Translations under genes and position numbers: made by a program
The notes under the pieces: generated by a model
Seen by the model: only the letters and a program-made list of their open reading frames with translations
Databases searched by the model: none
Told to the model about the DNA's origin: nothing
Assembly: GCA_002170915.1 (NCBI GenBank)
Contig: NHHQ01000114.1
Location: 1 to 6,613, forward strand
Origin: Rhodospirillaceae bacterium TMED167
GTDB taxonomy: Bacteria; Pseudomonadota; Alphaproteobacteria; Rhodospirillales_A; UBA2165
Length of the DNA stretch: 6,613 nucleotides
Direction of reading: 5' to 3'
In this document: positions 1 through 6,026 of the stretch, one piece after another
How the letters are laid out: every line of letters begins with the position of its first letter
Numbering within the stretch: position 1 is the first letter of the stretch

Positions 1-2
1 CA

Positions 3-416
3 AGGCCATTCAAATCAGCTTGCAGGTGGATAGGCTTTTATCTTAGCCCAGTGGGTCAATGGCTTTACAAACACAAACCACTGCCCAGGGACAAAGCAAA
101 AGCATACTCTCAGGCGATTGCATACATGCACCAATCACTGAAAACCCCTGAGCTGATGACCAAGGATGGCAGTGGTAGTGGTGGTGGAGCAAAGCATGGA
201 GCACCCTCACTGCAAGTCATGAGGACAGTGGCACTCTCAAAGCTCAATTACAGTCCAGACACGATTATGGATGCACCATTTCTGCAACTGGTCTGGGACA
301 TACTTGCATACAACGAGCAGATGGGTGGAGCTCGCATCATTGCAGGAGAGCTTGAGCATGGTCTTGAGGAATTAAAACGCAGAGCAGAAGAAAGGGAGAA
401 TGAACCTATTTGCTAA
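3..416 (+). CDS. Partial gene (5' end missing), possible tail assembly protein upstream of the tape measure
   Basis: The reading frame is open to the left edge of the window, so the gene probably starts outside it. A GTG at 51 is the first start-like codon inside and would give 121 residues, but the upstream codons (RPFKSACRWIGFYLSP) are also open and no ribosome binding site marks the GTG. The visible protein is soluble, with a Gly/Ser-rich linker (DGSGSGGGAKHG) in the middle and a charged helical C terminus (LEELKRRAEERENE). No enzymatic motif is seen. Its position directly before a tape-measure-like gene, overlapping it by 17 bases (400-416), is where tailed phages usually encode tail assembly chaperones. 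That role is inferred from position only. I looked for the frameshift typical of such chaperones and found no convincing in-frame slippery site. Confidence 0.75.
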   Translation, partial: RPFKSACRWIGFYLSPVGQWLYKHKPLPRDKAKAYSQAIAYMHQSLKTPELMTKDGSGSGGGAKHGAPSLQVMRTVALSKLNYSPDTIMDAPFLQLVWDILAYNEQMGGARIIAGELEHGLEELKRRAEERENEPIC

Positions 417-1314
417 AGTGGCACTTGATACCAGGGACTGGTCCCGTGGCATCAATAAAATGAAAAGCTCAAGCAAGTCTTTTGGCTCACAGATTGGCAG
501 AGACCTGCAGGGCAGAGTAGCGTCCATGTTTGCAGTGGAGCGTGTGTTCTCGGGCTTTGTGTCCATGTATGAAAAAGCAGCAGACATACGTGATAACGCA
601 ATGCGCTATGATACAGACACTGACACATACCAAAAGATGGCATCAGCAGCAGCAAAAGCACGTGTTCCGGTGGATAGACTTTACGATGCAGTCAAGGACT
701 TGACGGTCAAACAGAGGGACGCAGTCAATGGGAGCAAAAGCTGGTTGAAAGTGTTTGAGGATTACGGATTTCAACTTGAAGATTTAAAGGACAAGGCACC
801 TGTAGAAATGTTTCAAGACTTAGCCAGAGCGGTGAGCGCATCCAGCAAAAGCATGTCTGAGATTCTAGCTCACATGGATGACCTGATGAGTGACCCTGGT
901 GCAGAACTTGCACCCTTCATGAAAAGGGGAGATTTCAATCAGATTGAGAATCAGAAAGTTCCGCTATCATCTGGGCAGGTAGAAAACATGGCAGGGGCAA
1001 GTGATGATTTAAGAGGTGCATGGAGTGAGTTCTTCGCAGGCTTGATGAAGTTCTTCAATGATGGGAGCAATCAAATGCTTGAATACACCATAAGTGGCAG
1101 AGGCACTGCACTTCCTGAGTCTGTCAGTGGACTGATAGAAAAAGCATTCCCAGCAACAGCAGAACCCATCCTCGAGAAATGGCTTGCAGGAAAGATGGGT
1201 GCAAACTTAAACGAAATGAGAGGTGCACAGATGGAAGCGCAACTGAGGATGAAGAAGGAAAACAATGAAGCTCTCAAAGCCACTGCAAGTGCAGTTCAGA
1301 AAATGGCAAAATGA
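400..1314 (+). CDS. Short tail tape-measure-like protein
   Basis: This 304-residue, mostly helical protein resembles the N-terminal part of phage tape measure proteins, which set tail length and pass into the cell during DNA ejection. The N terminus (MNLFAKVALDTRDWSRGINK, then a Ser/Lys-rich stretch to about 30) has the typical opening of that family. Residues 60-145 match the usual pattern: a stretch on the sampled state of cells or particles (DTDTYQKMASAAAKARVPVD), then a helix pair, then FEDYGFQLEDLKDKAPVEMF, which corresponds to the family's 'lG(l)...dLk..sp.e.f' segment. The C terminus (270-304) is a charged coiled-coil-like helix. No transmembrane segment is evident. Tape measures of siphophages commonly exceed 600 residues, so this one is short. 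The start ATG at 400 lies inside the preceding gene; a purine-rich AAGGGAG sits only 1-2 bases away, too close to be a good ribosome binding site. A structural protein only related to tape measures is the main alternative. Confidence 0.72.
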   Translation: MNLFAKVALDTRDWSRGINKMKSSSKSFGSQIGRDLQGRVASMFAVERVFSGFVSMYEKAADIRDNAMRYDTDTDTYQKMASAAAKARVPVDRLYDAVKDLTVKQRDAVNGSKSWLKVFEDYGFQLEDLKDKAPVEMFQDLARAVSASSKSMSEILAHMDDLMSDPGAELAPFMKRGDFNQIENQKVPLSSGQVENMAGASDDLRGAWSEFFAGLMKFFNDGSNQMLEYTISGRGTALPESVSGLIEKAFPATAEPILEKWLAGKMGANLNEMRGAQMEAQLRMKKENNEALKATASAVQKMAK

Positions 1315-2252
1315 CAACGCAATTTCGAGGAACAGCAGCAGTCAGTCTAGAGGGCATTCAGAGGAACTGGTCACAGTCCAACGGATGGGAGTCCACTTAT
1401 ACCTACAAAGGCACATGGGCAAACATTGAACTCGCCAAAAATAACACTGCTTATGTAGGTAACGCTTCCAGGGTGGACGTTAACCAGGAGGCAGGTGGTT
1501 ATGGAACAATGCAGGTGACCTTTGCAGCCATAGACAACGAGTCTGCAAGCACCACTGCTAACACACCTGAGAGTGACATGTGGGAGTTGAAACCCAGCAA
1601 GGTGCAACGCAATGTATGGGAAGACCCGTATTTTGATGACCTGGATGATAGCCTGATTGTTTATGTGCAACCAGGCAACACAGACGCACAGAACGAAACC
1701 GCTTATTTAGCTTCACCAAATTACAGAGGCACCAAGTATCGAATTAGAGCAGCAGTGGACGCTTATCTTTCAGAGGTTCAAGCAAACATTGAAGCAGGTA
1801 ACACTGATGAATCAAAAGTGAATCTGCACACCAAGCTCAAAGAGTGGAACGGTGGTAGTGCCTATACAGGGCTTGTAGGCAGCCAAAAGCAGAAAGCACT
1901 CAACCTGGTCAATCTCCTTCTCAATGGCAAGGACACAGATGAGCACACAAGGTATGTCTTGAGGAACATCCGCATCTTGCCAGGGAACACGAGCACGCAG
2001 GTGGCGCATGAGCAGGTAGGCAAACAGTGGACCACTGCGGCTCTCTCCAATTACATCTTTGCCACCGCTATTCCATCAATCACCAGGCACACCATGCTGG
2101 GTGACCTCAATGCAGTCTTTGGAAGCAGTTACTGGCTCAAAGAGGCACCACTGCTCAGTGATGTTCATGGAGGGAAAGTGGAGCTGGTGCAGGAGTGGAC
2201 CAACTATGAACTAGGCGAAAAAAGCACTTTGCTGCACAACGTGTATGGATAA
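1311..2252 (+). CDS. Phage structural protein, possibly tail tip or minor tail protein
   Basis: This complete 313-residue protein is not recognised with certainty. Its start overlaps the previous stop as ATGA, implying translational coupling with the tape-measure candidate. Residues 1-80 are rich in Gly, Asn, Thr and aromatic residues with alternating hydrophobics (WESTYTYKGTWANIELA, GYGTMQVTFAAID), suggesting a beta-sandwich. Residues 145-215 are more helical and charged, and 220-313 return to mixed structure ending in EWTNYELGEKSTLL. There is no signal peptide, membrane segment or catalytic motif. Genes directly downstream of a tape measure in siphophage-like genomes commonly encode distal tail or tip proteins, so a tail-tip role is the most economical inference. 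Seven of its eleven Arg codons are AGA/AGG, like the other left-side genes and unlike the fibre genes that follow. Confidence 0.8.
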   Translation: MTTQFRGTAAVSLEGIQRNWSQSNGWESTYTYKGTWANIELAKNNTAYVGNASRVDVNQEAGGYGTMQVTFAAIDNESASTTANTPESDMWELKPSKVQRNVWEDPYFDDLDDSLIVYVQPGNTDAQNETAYLASPNYRGTKYRIRAAVDAYLSEVQANIEAGNTDESKVNLHTKLKEWNGGSAYTGLVGSQKQKALNLVNLLLNGKDTDEHTRYVLRNIRILPGNTSTQVAHEQVGKQWTTAALSNYIFATAIPSITRHTMLGDLNAVFGSSYWLKEAPLLSDVHGGKVELVQEWTNYELGEKSTLLHNVYG

Positions 2253-2255
2253 ACC

Positions 2256-2471
2256 ATGAGACTGAGCAAACTACGTCAATTCACAGTTTCAGGAGTCCTG
2301 CAGGCCATCAAGGAACTGCAGGAGGCAGTGGAGTCACTGCAGCCACGCAAGAGTGCAGGCACGTTGATAAACCACTCTCCCAGGGGAGTAGTGGTCAAAG
2401 CAAGTCCTGGAGTCAGAAGGAGTGGAGGCACTGCAGCACCCTCCACAGACTCGCCATCAAGGTGGCAGTGA
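2256..2471 (+). CDS. Small uncharacterised phage protein, probable tail-associated
   Basis: This 71-residue protein begins three bases after the preceding stop (TAA-ACC-ATG), in the same reading frame. Residues 8-30 form a likely amphipathic helix (QFTVSGVLQAIKELQEAVES), followed by a basic and Gly/Ser/Pro-rich tail. GTLINHSPRGVVVKA (36-50) looks like a short beta hairpin. Similar 'helix, then ...PRG-(V/I)-x-(V/I)...' small proteins occur near tail genes in environmental phages; I recall this only as a pattern. Five of seven Arg codons are AGA/AGG, matching the upstream genes, so its DNA belongs to the left block. A reverse-strand frame over the same bases looks like a shadow. No function is assigned. 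Confidence 0.65.
   Translation: MRLSKLRQFTVSGVLQAIKELQEAVESLQPRKSAGTLINHSPRGVVVKASPGVRRSGGTAAPSTDSPSRWQ
2422..2446 (+). repeat. Inverted repeat GTGGAGG / CCTCCAC
   Basis: A perfect 7-bp inverted repeat, GTGGAGG (2422-2428) and CCTCCAC (2440-2446), encloses an 11-base spacer that itself contains CTGCAG. In mRNA this could form a GC-rich stem-loop 23 bases before the stop of the 71-residue gene. It lacks a following T-tract, so it is not called a rho-independent terminator. It may simply reflect codon choice. Confidence 0.4.
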
Positions 2472-2485
2472 AACACTTTGCAGAA

Positions 2486-2497
2486 CCTATATATAGG
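2486..2497. repeat. Perfect 12-bp palindrome CCTATATATAGG
   Basis: CCTATATATAGG reads identically on both strands. It lies 15 bases after the stop of the upstream gene and is a plausible binding site for a dimeric regulator or a melting-prone element. No second copy was seen in the window, so an operator function is speculative. Confidence 0.5.
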
Positions 2498-2501
2498 GCT
2501 C

Positions 2502-2521
2502 TAGTTGTCTAGTGACAAATA
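2502..2521 (+). repeat. Imperfect hairpin around TTGTC-TAGT-GACAA
   Basis: TTGTC (2505-2509) pairs with GACAA (2514-2518) across a four-base TAGT loop. After one G/A mismatch two more A/T pairs extend the stem (2502-2503 with 2520-2521). There is no downstream T-tract, so a terminator call is not justified. It could be an operator or an mRNA 5' structure ahead of the fibre genes. Confidence 0.4.
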
Positions 2522-2578
2522 TGGAGACAGAACACTCTCCTTTCTGCCCTCAATTTTGAACTTAACTTATTTGATACG

Positions 2579-3286
2579 GTGCCAACAGAACGTCTATTAA
2601 TTTTCGATGAGGCAGGAAACGCGAAACGTGTAAAGGCACGTTTGACCCGTTTCTTAGAGAATGAACCAGTCAGTGATTCTGACAAAAGCAACATCCGCTC
2701 AACCCTCGGCATCACCTCACAAGGCGGCCTTGGGGATTTGCTCGCGGCAAACAATCTTGATGATGTTGCCAGCAAGGACACTGCAAAGCTGAATCTGGAG
2801 ATACCAGATATCGGACTCCAGCCAAACCAAGTCCCATTATCGGGCATGCTTAATTCGGGTGCGTGGGTAGACTGGGACTCGCACTATTCCGAGGGAACTT
2901 GGAGCGGTGTATACGCGCCAGCAACTGGCACTTTTGCCAGTATCACAATGGATGCCGATTTGGGGTATGTGAAAAACGGCAAACTGGTCACTGTGTCGGG
3001 CCAAATTAAAACCGATGCGATTGACACAACTGGCGGCAGCGGACAACTAAAAATCGACGGTCTGCCTTTTGCAGCCGCAAAAGTGTCTGCAATCACAATT
3101 GGGTTTGCGTGGAATTTTGGAAGTTCATTTCCGCTTTCTGGCTACATTTCTGGAAGCAGCATTTACTTGACTACTCGCACATCAACAACCGCTCGCACGG
3201 ATAATTTCGATGTAGGAGGCATGTCCACCGGAACAAGCGCAGACCGTAACAATATTTATTTCTCTGGCACCTACCAAATCGCATAA
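2579..3286 (+). CDS. Tail fibre / receptor-binding protein
   Basis: This 235-residue protein shows the motif series of phage tail fibres. The N-terminal strand RLLIFDEAGNAKRV (5-18) is followed by DKSNIRSTLGIT (35-46), matching the common 'd..a.R.aLg.t' segment. NNLDDVASKDTAKLNL (58-73) is the widespread 'NNLsDla...tAr.nLg' fibre repeat, and NQVPLSGMLNSGAW (83-96) resembles 'n..PlsgMlgsgA'. The C-terminal domain has the G-W...YVKNGKLVTVSGQI...G-x-L-x-I-x-GLPF order (106-164) and ends in FSGTYQIA, typical of a trimeric beta-rich tip domain that contacts the host surface. GTG at 2579 is the only usable start in the open frame, because no ATG, TTG or earlier GTG occurs from 2516 and the next Met is residue 90. 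No ribosome binding site is present. All eight Arg codons are CGT or CGC, in sharp contrast with upstream genes. Confidence 0.88.
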   Translation: MPTERLLIFDEAGNAKRVKARLTRFLENEPVSDSDKSNIRSTLGITSQGGLGDLLAANNLDDVASKDTAKLNLEIPDIGLQPNQVPLSGMLNSGAWVDWDSHYSEGTWSGVYAPATGTFASITMDADLGYVKNGKLVTVSGQIKTDAIDTTGGSGQLKIDGLPFAAAKVSAITIGFAWNFGSSFPLSGYISGSSIYLTTRTSTTARTDNFDVGGMSTGTSADRNNIYFSGTYQIA

Positions 3287-3290
3287 CGAC

Positions 3291-5054
3291 ATGAGCATTT
3301 CAAATTCCTATCCAACTCAACGCCCCAAGCTCAACCTAGTGTTCAACGGGGGCAGTGACCAACTCGATAGTCGCATTTCGTACACCCGTTCCAGCTCGGG
3401 GACGGCATTCAGTGCAGAGCGGCACTTGTCCTCTGAGAATTTTCTAAAATACAGCAATGACCTATCGAACGCTGACTGGAACAAAGCGCGAGTTACTGTT
3501 GGCAGCACCAACAACACCGCACCGGACGGAAGCTCGACTGCCTCAAGTGTTCTTGAAACAGCAGTGACTGACACGCACACTTTTTATGACCAGTACACCA
3601 GCGTAGCTGGAGTCAGCTACACTCACACGGTCTTTGCAAAGGCGAACGGTCGTACCAAGTTTAAATTATATACGCGTGACTCAAACGCTACGTTTGATTT
3701 AACCGCAGTCACCGCAACAACTACTGGCATGGATGCGGTCAGCGTTACGGCTATAGGCTCGACTGGCTGGTATAAATGTGTAGCAACCGAGGCAGCGACT
3801 AACACTCTAGGCATTCTTCAAATCGAGCTGATGGACGGGACTGCAACTAACTACGCTGGTGATGTTACAAAGGGCATGTATTTTTGGGGAATGCAAGCAT
3901 CCTCAACTGGCGAGACGGTCCTCAATGCAACTTCTGGGAGCATACACCGCGAATTCGCTCCCACGTTAAAGACAGCCGCTGCCGATGCGCCACGCTTTGA
4001 ATACGCTTCTGATGGTCAGTCAGTTGGCACGGCACTTGGACTTTTGGTAGAGAGCCAAGCCACGAACCTAGCCCGTTATAGTAGCGACATTTCAAGCTGG
4101 AACAGCACCAGCACGGTGGAGTTAACGTCAAATGCTGGCATCGCTCCCAATGGGCAACTGGAAGCCGATTTGATTGTTTTCCCGTCAACTGCAACCCAGC
4201 ACTACGTCTATGACAACACGATTTCGATGACAAGCGGAACGACCTATACAACCAGCGTCTATGTCAAGTCTGCTGGTCAACGGTACTTTCAGTTGTGTGG
4301 CAATTCGGCTGGGTTTGGTTACACTGGTGCAAACTTCGATTTGCAAGCAGTTTCTAGCGTTAACATAAACTCGACAACGTCCACCATAACAGCAATAGGC
4401 AGCGGTTGGTACCGACTAACGGTGACGATGGCAGCAGCCGCCACCACAACTGGCGGTGTCATACTCATTGGTGTCGGAAGCTCGACTGCTGCGCAATTCG
4501 CTGCCACTGCTGGAGATGATTATTCGGGAGTATTATGCTGGGGATTTCAGACAGAGGTCGGGTCCGCTGCCAGCTCACTGATTTCGACTTCTGGTGCTGC
4601 TGCGACGAAATCTGCTGACATTTGCCAACTTGTTTCAGAACCACTCTTGGACAACGGTAGCGGTGGCTTGACGGTTGAGTATGACATGCGAGACGCCTCC
4701 GATACTGCCTACGTGCTACAGCTAGAGAGGTCAGTTGGAGCCACCAACGGTGGAGGCGTTGCTGTTACCAACAGATACTTATTCGTCGAAAACACATACG
4801 AGGACCTCGGAAATACTAGTAGCAATGTGTTTCATAAAGTCGCGGCTAGCTGGGAATCTGGAAGCCAAAAAGCGAGCCGAGACGGTGGAGCGATAGTGGA
4901 GGATACAGCGACAGTTGTTCCCTCCAATGTTAACACATTACACATCGGCACTAGGCAAGACGGGCAAGAACCCGTCAACGGTCACATTCGTAACATCGCG
5001 ATTTACTCAGAACCGTTGACCTCAACCAACCTCACTACATTAAGTCAAATTTAA
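3291..5054 (+). CDS. Large virion adhesin with two carbohydrate-binding-like domains and a LamG-like domain
   Basis: This 587-residue protein follows the fibre gene after 4 bases. A leader with the phage motif RISYTRSSSGTAFSAE (28-43) precedes domain 1 (about 51-205). The leader pattern then resumes as TAAADAPRFEYA and GLLVESQATNL (228-260), followed by domain 2 (about 260-425). Both domains share the order YS-x-D...W, APxG, YTxxVxxK, FDLxAV, TAIGS-G-W-Y and WG-(M/F)-Q, typical of the beta-sandwich, carbohydrate-binding-like domains of phage head-spike and fibre proteins. Residues 455-587 look like a concanavalin/LamG fold: LTVEYDMRDA, a strand series, then HIRNIAIYSEPLTSTNLTTL, the usual end of such domains. 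It probably binds glycans on the host surface or decorates the virion. No glycosidase active site was recognised, so binding rather than cleavage is inferred. Fifteen of 18 Arg codons are CGN. Confidence 0.87.
   Translation: MSISNSYPTQRPKLNLVFNGGSDQLDSRISYTRSSSGTAFSAERHLSSENFLKYSNDLSNADWNKARVTVGSTNNTAPDGSSTASSVLETAVTDTHTFYDQYTSVAGVSYTHTVFAKANGRTKFKLYTRDSNATFDLTAVTATTTGMDAVSVTAIGSTGWYKCVATEAATNTLGILQIELMDGTATNYAGDVTKGMYFWGMQASSTGETVLNATSGSIHREFAPTLKTAAADAPRFEYASDGQSVGTALGLLVESQATNLARYSSDISSWNSTSTVELTSNAGIAPNGQLEADLIVFPSTATQHYVYDNTISMTSGTTYTTSVYVKSAGQRYFQLCGNSAGFGYTGANFDLQAVSSVNINSTTSTITAIGSGWYRLTVTMAAAATTTGGVILIGVGSSTAAQFAATAGDDYSGVLCWGFQTEVGSAASSLISTSGAAATKSADICQLVSEPLLDNGSGGLTVEYDMRDASDTAYVLQLERSVGATNGGGVAVTNRYLFVENTYEDLGNTSSNVFHKVAASWESGSQKASRDGGAIVEDTATVVPSNVNTLHIGTRQDGQEPVNGHIRNIAIYSEPLTSTNLTTLSQI
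3441..3905 (+). repeat. Domain repeat copy 1 inside the large adhesin
   Basis: This encodes residues 51-205. It shares with copy 2 the markers YSNDLSNADWN, APDG, SYTHTVFAKANG, FDLTAV, VTAIGSTGWYKC and YFWGMQ. Similarity is evident in the protein but not as long DNA identity, so the duplication is old or the two domains were acquired separately. Confidence 0.65.
4068..4565 (+). repeat. Domain repeat copy 2 inside the large adhesin
   Basis: This encodes residues 260-425, the second carbohydrate-binding-like domain: YSSDISSWN, APNG, TYTTSVYVKSAG, FDLQAV, ITAIGSGWYRL and LCWGFQ line up with copy 1. The main length difference is an insertion before FDLQAV (NSAGFGYTGAN). Confidence 0.65.
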
Positions 5055-5071
5055 CAACTGACTAACGAATC

Positions 5072-5407
5072 ATGAGCTATACAGACCTATATTTAAAATT
5101 CGAGAACGAAGAGCAAATGCGTTCCGTGCTTTTCGAGAAAGTCCCAACTGAATGGGACCAAAGCGACCCAGAAAACCCAATCGCTACAGCATGGGAAGAG
5201 CGACAGCTTTACCGCAATACTGACCTCATTAATTTGATAGCCACTAAAGACGCAACCATCGACCCAGAGTCTGGCGATATTATTACGGAGGCAGAATATG
5301 CCGAAGGTTTTCATGTGAACATTCGAGCAGTAGGCGAGGACACTTCATCATTAGAAGATTACAGAGTAGACCCAGAACCAAATACACCAGCAAGAGTCTG
5401 GGCTTGA
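5072..5407 (+). CDS. Small fibre-associated phage protein with C-terminal PARVWA motif
   Basis: This 111-residue acidic protein sits 17 bases after the adhesin gene. It opens with the strand YTDLYLKFENEEQMRSVL (3-20), has a central charged segment, then GFHVNIRAVGED (79-90), and ends in DPEPNTPARVWA. The combination 'LYLKF...eeqm' plus 'GfHVNiR' plus a terminal '(V/A)RVWA' is a recurrent small-protein pattern next to tail fibre genes in many phages; that is recalled family knowledge, and its molecular role is not known to me. Fibre assembly or attachment is a reasonable guess. The first four Arg codons are CGN but the last two (98 and 108) are AGA, hinting that the edge of the foreign module may lie inside or just after the end of this gene. 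Confidence 0.75.
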   Translation: MSYTDLYLKFENEEQMRSVLFEKVPTEWDQSDPENPIATAWEERQLYRNTDLINLIATKDATIDPESGDIITEAEYAEGFHVNIRAVGEDTSSLEDYRVDPEPNTPARVWA

Positions 5408-5410
5408 AGC

Positions 5411-5596
5411 ATGCAGGACTGGGGGGAGCATTTCAGGGTGAGTTTGATAGGAGTGGTCGGATTCACGGTCACAGGAAGCACCCTGGACGAGTGGCTCAGG
5501 ATAGGCATTGCTCTTGCCACTCTGGTCTACATGTCATTCAAGGCAGCGTCATCAGTGCGTGATTACTACAAAAACAAAAATGAAAAAGACAATTGA
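5411..5596 (+). CDS. Small membrane protein, putative holin
   Basis: This 61-residue protein starts three bases after the preceding stop (TGA-AGC-ATG), in the same frame. It has a hydrophobic stretch at 10-22 (VSLIGVVGFTVTG) and a clearer membrane segment at 28-46 (WLRIGIALATLVYMSFKAA), followed by a Lys-rich hydrophilic tail (DYYKNKNEKDN). Small size, one or two membrane segments and a basic C terminus are the general features of phage holins, which permeabilise the inner membrane to trigger lysis. The last 17 bases overlap the start of a lipoprotein gene, an arrangement expected of a lysis cassette. No endolysin is visible next to it, so the function is inferred from features rather than from a recognised family. 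Confidence 0.7.
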   Translation: MQDWGEHFRVSLIGVVGFTVTGSTLDEWLRIGIALATLVYMSFKAASSVRDYYKNKNEKDN

Positions 5597-6023
5597 AATA
5601 GGATTTCTGCTTTTGGCACTCACTCTGTCACCAGGGTGCAGCACTCTGGAAAAAGCAACAGGATGGGCATTGCAAGAAGAGGTCTCCACGCAGATGGTAA
5701 ACGGGCAGGAAATCACCAGCACAAACTGGGTGGTCAAGCCCAAGCTGGAAAATGGAATTCGCATCACAGGAGCACTGGCACCAGGTCCAGGAAATCTGGT
5801 GGGAGAAGGTCTGATTGCTATTTTGGCATCCATTGCTGCCTATAGGGGAAGAAAGTGGAAGAAGGCAGCCACTGATGCAGTTGAGGCAGGGCAGCAGTTC
5901 AAGGCGGCCTTAGATAAGAGCAACGGCAAATCAAAAATTGCAGGTATCATTTCAGGACTAAAGAGTCAGCAAAAGAGCAATGGCACTTTTGACTTCATCA
6001 AGCAAATTTTAAACCGCATTTAA
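5580..6023 (+). CDS. Predicted phage lipoprotein with internal hydrophobic segment
   Basis: The chosen start, ATG at 5580, gives 147 residues. It produces a clean signal peptide: basic MKK, hydrophobic IGFLLLALTL, then SPGC with Cys20 as the lipidation site. A longer frame from 5508 would bury this signal and is rejected. The lipobox is slightly unusual (Ser at -3, Pro at -2). A second hydrophobic stretch (72-88, NLVGEGLIAILASIAAY) is followed by a strongly basic region (RGRKWKK) and a Lys/Ser-rich C-terminal third, so the protein may be anchored twice or contact both membrane and peptidoglycan. Because it overlaps the holin-like gene by 17 bases, a role in lysis or outer-membrane disruption (spanin-like) is possible. 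It lacks the Pro-rich character and small size of classic Rz1, and superinfection exclusion is an alternative. Confidence 0.78.
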   Translation: MKKTIEIGFLLLALTLSPGCSTLEKATGWALQEEVSTQMVNGQEITSTNWVVKPKLENGIRITGALAPGPGNLVGEGLIAILASIAAYRGRKWKKAATDAVEAGQQFKAALDKSNGKSKIAGIISGLKSQQKSNGTFDFIKQILNRI

Positions 6024-6026
6024 ACC

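Larger units (their letters stand above)
2472..2578. other. Only substantial intergenic region; left boundary of the fibre module
   Basis: This 107-base stretch separates the left genes from the fibre genes, whereas all other junctions are overlaps or gaps of at most 17 bases. It is AT-rich and contains the palindrome at 2486-2497 and the hairpin at 2502-2521. No convincing sigma-70 -35/-10 pair, Bacteroidota-type TAnnTTTG promoter, or hairpin followed by a T-run was found by eye. From 2516 it is open in the frame of the following fibre gene, without any ATG, GTG or TTG before 2579. An ATG at 2521 in another frame gives only a 12-residue peptide. A regulatory role, or a recombination joint, is likely from position but not shown. 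Confidence 0.55.

Noticed and set aside
385..416. Possible programmed frameshift (AAAGGGA at 391-397) joining the first gene to the tape-measure candidate
   Set aside because: The heptamer is in the wrong phase for the upstream frame, and the downstream gene is in the +1 rather than the -1 frame, with its own ATG at 400.
2472..2578. Promoter before the fibre genes
   Set aside because: No sigma-70 -35/-10 pair with proper spacing and no TAnnTTTG element could be identified; CAATTTTG at 2551-2558 lacks the leading T and an upstream partner.
2276..2847. Reverse-strand frames over 2276-2476 and 2509-2847 as possible genes
   Set aside because: They oppose convincing forward genes, their proteins are compositionally odd, and they cover the well-supported fibre N terminus.
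2481..5379. Shared CAGAACC at 2481-2487 and 5373-5379 near both module edges, as possible recombination repeats
   Set aside because: Seven bases of identity is expected by chance over this distance and there is no flanking similarity.
2579..5407. Diversity-generating retroelement target in the fibre genes
   Set aside because: No reverse transcriptase, no template/variable repeat pair and no adenine-biased substitutions between the two domain copies were seen.
5508..5579. Upstream extension of the lipoprotein gene from ATG 5508
   Set aside because: It would overlap most of the holin-like gene's C-terminal half and bury a clear lipoprotein signal peptide that starts at 5580.
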